Of a DNA stretch of 64,000 nt, positions 61,825-64,000 are shown one piece after another. Origin of the DNA: Paenibacillaceae bacterium (lineage in GTDB: Bacteria > Bacillota > Bacilli > Paenibacillales > Paenibacillaceae); the NCBI GenBank assembly GCA_900766135.1, contig CAAFUF010000043.1, forward strand, positions 62,001 to 126,000, written 5' to 3'. Every line of letters begins with the position of its first letter. The first letter of the stretch is position 1. The notes below the pieces were generated by a model. It worked only from the letters and a program-made list of their open reading frames with translations. It was not told where the DNA came from and made no database searches. Made by a program: the position numbers and the translations under genes.

Positions 61825-62664
61825 CATCCAGAACGTGTTCATATAAACAAGCTCAAACCCGCATTTCAACATGTTCGCATGGCTGGCCGAAGCAAACTCC
61901 ACATCGGTGTAAACCCGCTTCAGTCCAAGATCCGCCGCCGCTTGCAGCCGATGCCGGATCAAGGCCGTTTGCACGCCTCGCCTCCGGAAATCCGGAAACG
62001 TGAAGTCGTTGGCCAAGTAACCGGTGTCGCCGCGGATGAACATCGAACCCATGCCGGCAGGTTCTCTCCCTATAGAGACCACGAAATTGCAAAAATCCTC
62101 CCGGTAGAAATACCGGCTCTTCCGCAGCATGATCGTTTCATCGAACGCAGGGGATTCTTCGCCGCGCGATCGCTCGATCAGCCGGATAAACGAGAGGGCT
62201 TCTTCTTCGTCAGAGATGCGGGAGATTTCGATTTCCGCGGGCGAGGCGAATCCTTCCGCTTGATCCCTCCCCAACTCCTCTCCGATACGATCATTTTTGA
62301 GAAAAGCAAGCTGCAGCCTCGGCACGAATCCCTGCGCCGCCAACGCTTCTGCCACTTCGCCGGTTTGCCGGTCCGGGCTCATGTCGAAGCAAGGTTCGAG
62401 GTCCGCTGCCGCATAGATCCCGAGAATCTCGGACAGCCGATCCACATCCGCCGGTCCGAAGCCGATCACGCGATTATAGTAACTCGACTGCGGGGACAAC
62501 TCGTCCGACAGCAGCGTCGCCCCTCCGATTTGCGTCACGGCAAGACGGGATTCCGTCAAATACAGGGAACGCTCGTTATTGAACTTCGTCAGCTCCGTCT
62601 CCAGTTGAATCATCCGCTCCACCTCGCCAAGGACGGGATGGTTCTGCGGGGGGGTTATTTTCAT
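61804..62664 (-). CDS. GNAT family acetyltransferase
   Basis: A 286-aa acetyltransferase. The N-terminal half is a degenerate domain (IQLETELTKFNNERSLYL); the C-terminal GNAT core reads YLANDFTFPDFRRRGVQTALI with the acetyl-CoA loop RRRGVQTA, then FASASHANMLKCGF and ELVYMNTFWM. The substrate is unknown. The ATG at 62664 follows AAAGGAGCGAACGCCC; a longer frame to 62709 lacks a site. The gene converges with the exporter pair. Confidence 0.88.
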   Translation of the reverse strand: MKITPPQNHPVLGEVERMIQLETELTKFNNERSLYLTESRLAVTQIGGATLLSDELSPQSSYYNRVIGFGPADVDRLSEILGIYAAADLEPCFDMSPDRQTGEVAEALAAQGFVPRLQLAFLKNDRIGEELGRDQAEGFASPAEIEISRISDEEEALSFIRLIERSRGEESPAFDETIMLRKSRYFYREDFCNFVVSIGREPAGMGSMFIRGDTGYLANDFTFPDFRRRGVQTALIRHRLQAAADLGLKRVYTDVEFASASHANMLKCGFELVYMNTFWMKSALPL

Positions 62665-62864
62665 GGGCGTTCGCTCCTTTTGCGTGCTGCGCGGTGGTGA
62701 ATTCCACAAGTCCGGCTTGATCTTTCGTTACCTCATTTTAGCACACCCGGCGGGCATCCTGCATTTTGCATCTTCTATGCGTCTTCGGGCGTGATATAAT
62801 AACAAGCGACTGCCTGCGAACGGTATTCAATTTATGCGTATAAGAAAGAAGTGAACAGCCAGAG

Positions 62865-63788
62865 ATGATAGGCGATATTGTACTGGACGTCGTTCTGCCT
62901 ATTTTTGTCTTGATTGGATTAGGCGCATTGATGCAGCGGGCGTTTAAGCTGGACTTGTATACGCTCGCAAAAATTAACTTCTACTTCGTGACGCCCGCGG
63001 TCGTATTCGTAAGCATGTACGAATCGGAAATGTCGGCCGAACTGCTGGGAAGTGTTACGGGATTTTATGTTTTATACGTCCTGCTGCTTTACGGGGTCAG
63101 CCTGCTCGTCAGCCGGCGCTTAAAGTTCGGGCCGGGGATGCGGGCCGCCTTCACCAACAGCCTGATTCTGGACAATTCCGGCAATTACGGGCTGCCGATC
63201 AACCAGCTGGCCTTTAAAGGCGACCCCTTGGCCGCCTCGGTTCAAGCGCTGGTGATGACGTTCCAAAGCCTGGTCACGTTCACCTACGGCGTGATGTCCG
63301 TCCAACGGGCCAAATCCGGCGGTACGCTGAAAGCCGCCCTGATCGGGTTCTTGAAAATGCCCGTTCCTTACGCCTTGGTGCTCGGGATGGTGCTGCACTT
63401 GCTCGGATGGCCACTTCCTTATTTCGTAGCCAAGCCGCTAGGTTACATCGCCGATTCGATGGTCGCCATCGCTCTGCTGACGCTTGGCGCGCAAATTGTA
63501 AAATATCCGCTTCGGCTCGACCGGATCGACGTGTACGTCAGCGTAGCCCTGCGCCTGCTGATCGGCCCGGCCATCGGGTTTACGCTGGTGTGGGCGCTGG
63601 GACTCAAGGGAATACCGGCCCAAGCCCTGCTGATCGCTTCCGGCATGCCGACCGGCGTAAACAGCACGATTCTGGCGGAAGAATACGACAACGAACCGGA
63701 CTTCGCCTCGCAAACCGTGCTGATTTCCACGCTGCTGAACATCGTTACGATGACCGCCCTGATTTCTTTATCCCAATACGTTGGATAA
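62865..63788 (+). CDS. AEC (auxin efflux carrier) family transporter
   Basis: A 307-aa membrane protein with ten TM segments. LPIFVLIGLGALMQRAFKLD, NSLILDNSGNYGLPI with the NxGNxG motif in the crossover helix, ALLTLGAQI and ASGMPTGVNSTILAEEY are typical of the family. Bacterial members export organic acids such as malate, or unknown solutes. The ATG follows AAGAAAGAAGTGAACAGCCAGAG. No neighbouring gene gives a substrate. Confidence 0.9.
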   Translation: MIGDIVLDVVLPIFVLIGLGALMQRAFKLDLYTLAKINFYFVTPAVVFVSMYESEMSAELLGSVTGFYVLYVLLLYGVSLLVSRRLKFGPGMRAAFTNSLILDNSGNYGLPINQLAFKGDPLAASVQALVMTFQSLVTFTYGVMSVQRAKSGGTLKAALIGFLKMPVPYALVLGMVLHLLGWPLPYFVAKPLGYIADSMVAIALLTLGAQIVKYPLRLDRIDVYVSVALRLLIGPAIGFTLVWALGLKGIPAQALLIASGMPTGVNSTILAEEYDNEPDFASQTVLISTLLNIVTMTALISLSQYVG

Positions 63789-63797
63789 TGTCAAAGA

Positions 63798-63832
63798 ACC
63801 TTCTGCCGACGAGGCGGAAGGTCCTTCTTCTT
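63798..63832. terminator. convergent terminator
   Basis: ACCTTCTGCC pairs with GGCGGAAGGT with one mismatch, and a CT-rich, T-rich stretch follows on the plus strand. Confidence 0.55.
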
Positions 63833-63841
63833 TTACCGGGA

Positions 63842-64000
63842 TTAATCGCCTTTCTGCAGCGCGGCTTCATGTTCTTTCGCGAATTGTTCCGGCGTCACCG
63901 CTTTGCCGAACAACGCTTGGATCATGTTCAAATGCGTTTGCGCTGCGTTCCATTTCATTTGCACATCGGCAAACAAAGTCAGATTGCTGGCATTGTTCAG
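63842..64000 (-). CDS. extracellular solute-binding protein, C-terminal fragment
   Basis: Only the last 52 residues are in the window. They read LTLFADVQMKWNAAQTH and FGKAVTPEQFAKEHEAAL, ending in QKGD. This matches the C-terminal helices of family 1 sugar-binding lipoproteins of ABC transporters, where a TPEEx-type helix is conserved. The upstream part lies beyond the right edge. The assignment rests on this fragment alone. Confidence 0.6.
   Translation of the reverse strand: MNNASNLTLFADVQMKWNAAQTHLNMIQALFGKAVTPEQFAKEHEAALQKGD

Overview
The window is chromosomal DNA of a GC-rich, spore-forming Firmicute, most likely a Paenibacillus or close relative. The basis is gene content and layout: a ydiF-type ABC-F gene convergent with tsaE-tsaB-rimI-tsaD as in Bacillus, GpsB/DivIVA, YtaF, a Spo0-type kinase, Ku plus split LigD proteins, strong GGAGG ribosome sites, CcpA-type cre and LacI operators, and bactofilin-LytM pairs. 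No rRNA, tRNA, IS element, prophage or cas gene was found. Both edges cut genes: 5-formyltetrahydrofolate cyclo-ligase on the left and a solute-binding protein on the right.

Layout. 0-9 kb: ABC-F protein, a dense cluster of DnaA boxes, two lipoproteins, a cysteine synthase-rhodanese pair, and small enzymes including an AAC(3)-like acetyltransferase with a 3' frameshift. 9-15.5 kb: a ParM-like actin divergent from a LytM peptidase-bactofilin operon, then the t6A operon tsaE-tsaB-rimI-tsaD on the minus strand. 15.5-20.5 kb: a repeat-rich spacer, then non-homologous end joining genes (ku, ligase, polymerase) with a sigma-G-like promoter before ku, and cardiolipin synthase. 20.6-28 kb: a second LytM-bactofilin operon and two ABC exporter operons. 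28-42 kb: glutamate synthase large subunit, a YhgE/Pip protein with its TetR regulator, an MGDG-type glycosyltransferase, ThpR, a chemoreceptor, Dps, GpsB-like protein, a TagO/WecA-like transferase and an orphan TatA.

43.2-46.5 kb holds the most unusual locus: a class I isoprenoid-synthase-fold protein resembling ComQ, a small precursor with an NHLP-type leader and a C-terminus ending in Ile-Trp-Gly-Thr, and a convergent 8-TM histidine kinase of the sporulation-kinase type. I read it as a candidate prenyl-tryptophan pheromone system that combines ComQX logic with a proteusin-like leader and an orphan, probably Spo0-feeding, kinase.

46.7-64 kb: a SPL-like radical SAM protein, an MFS exporter with a BTAD-type regulator, an exactly 52-nt-periodic array of four palindromes, a beta-glucan locus (GH30 plus a large phosphorylase of GH94/GH161 type, LacI regulator, an 18-bp operator and a perfect cre), a second chemoreceptor, a diguanylate cyclase, a two-gene ThrE-type exporter, a GNAT protein and an AEC transporter.

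Gene starts were moved downstream of the longest reading frame wherever a ribosome site made this clear. All functions are read from motifs and context. No database search was possible.
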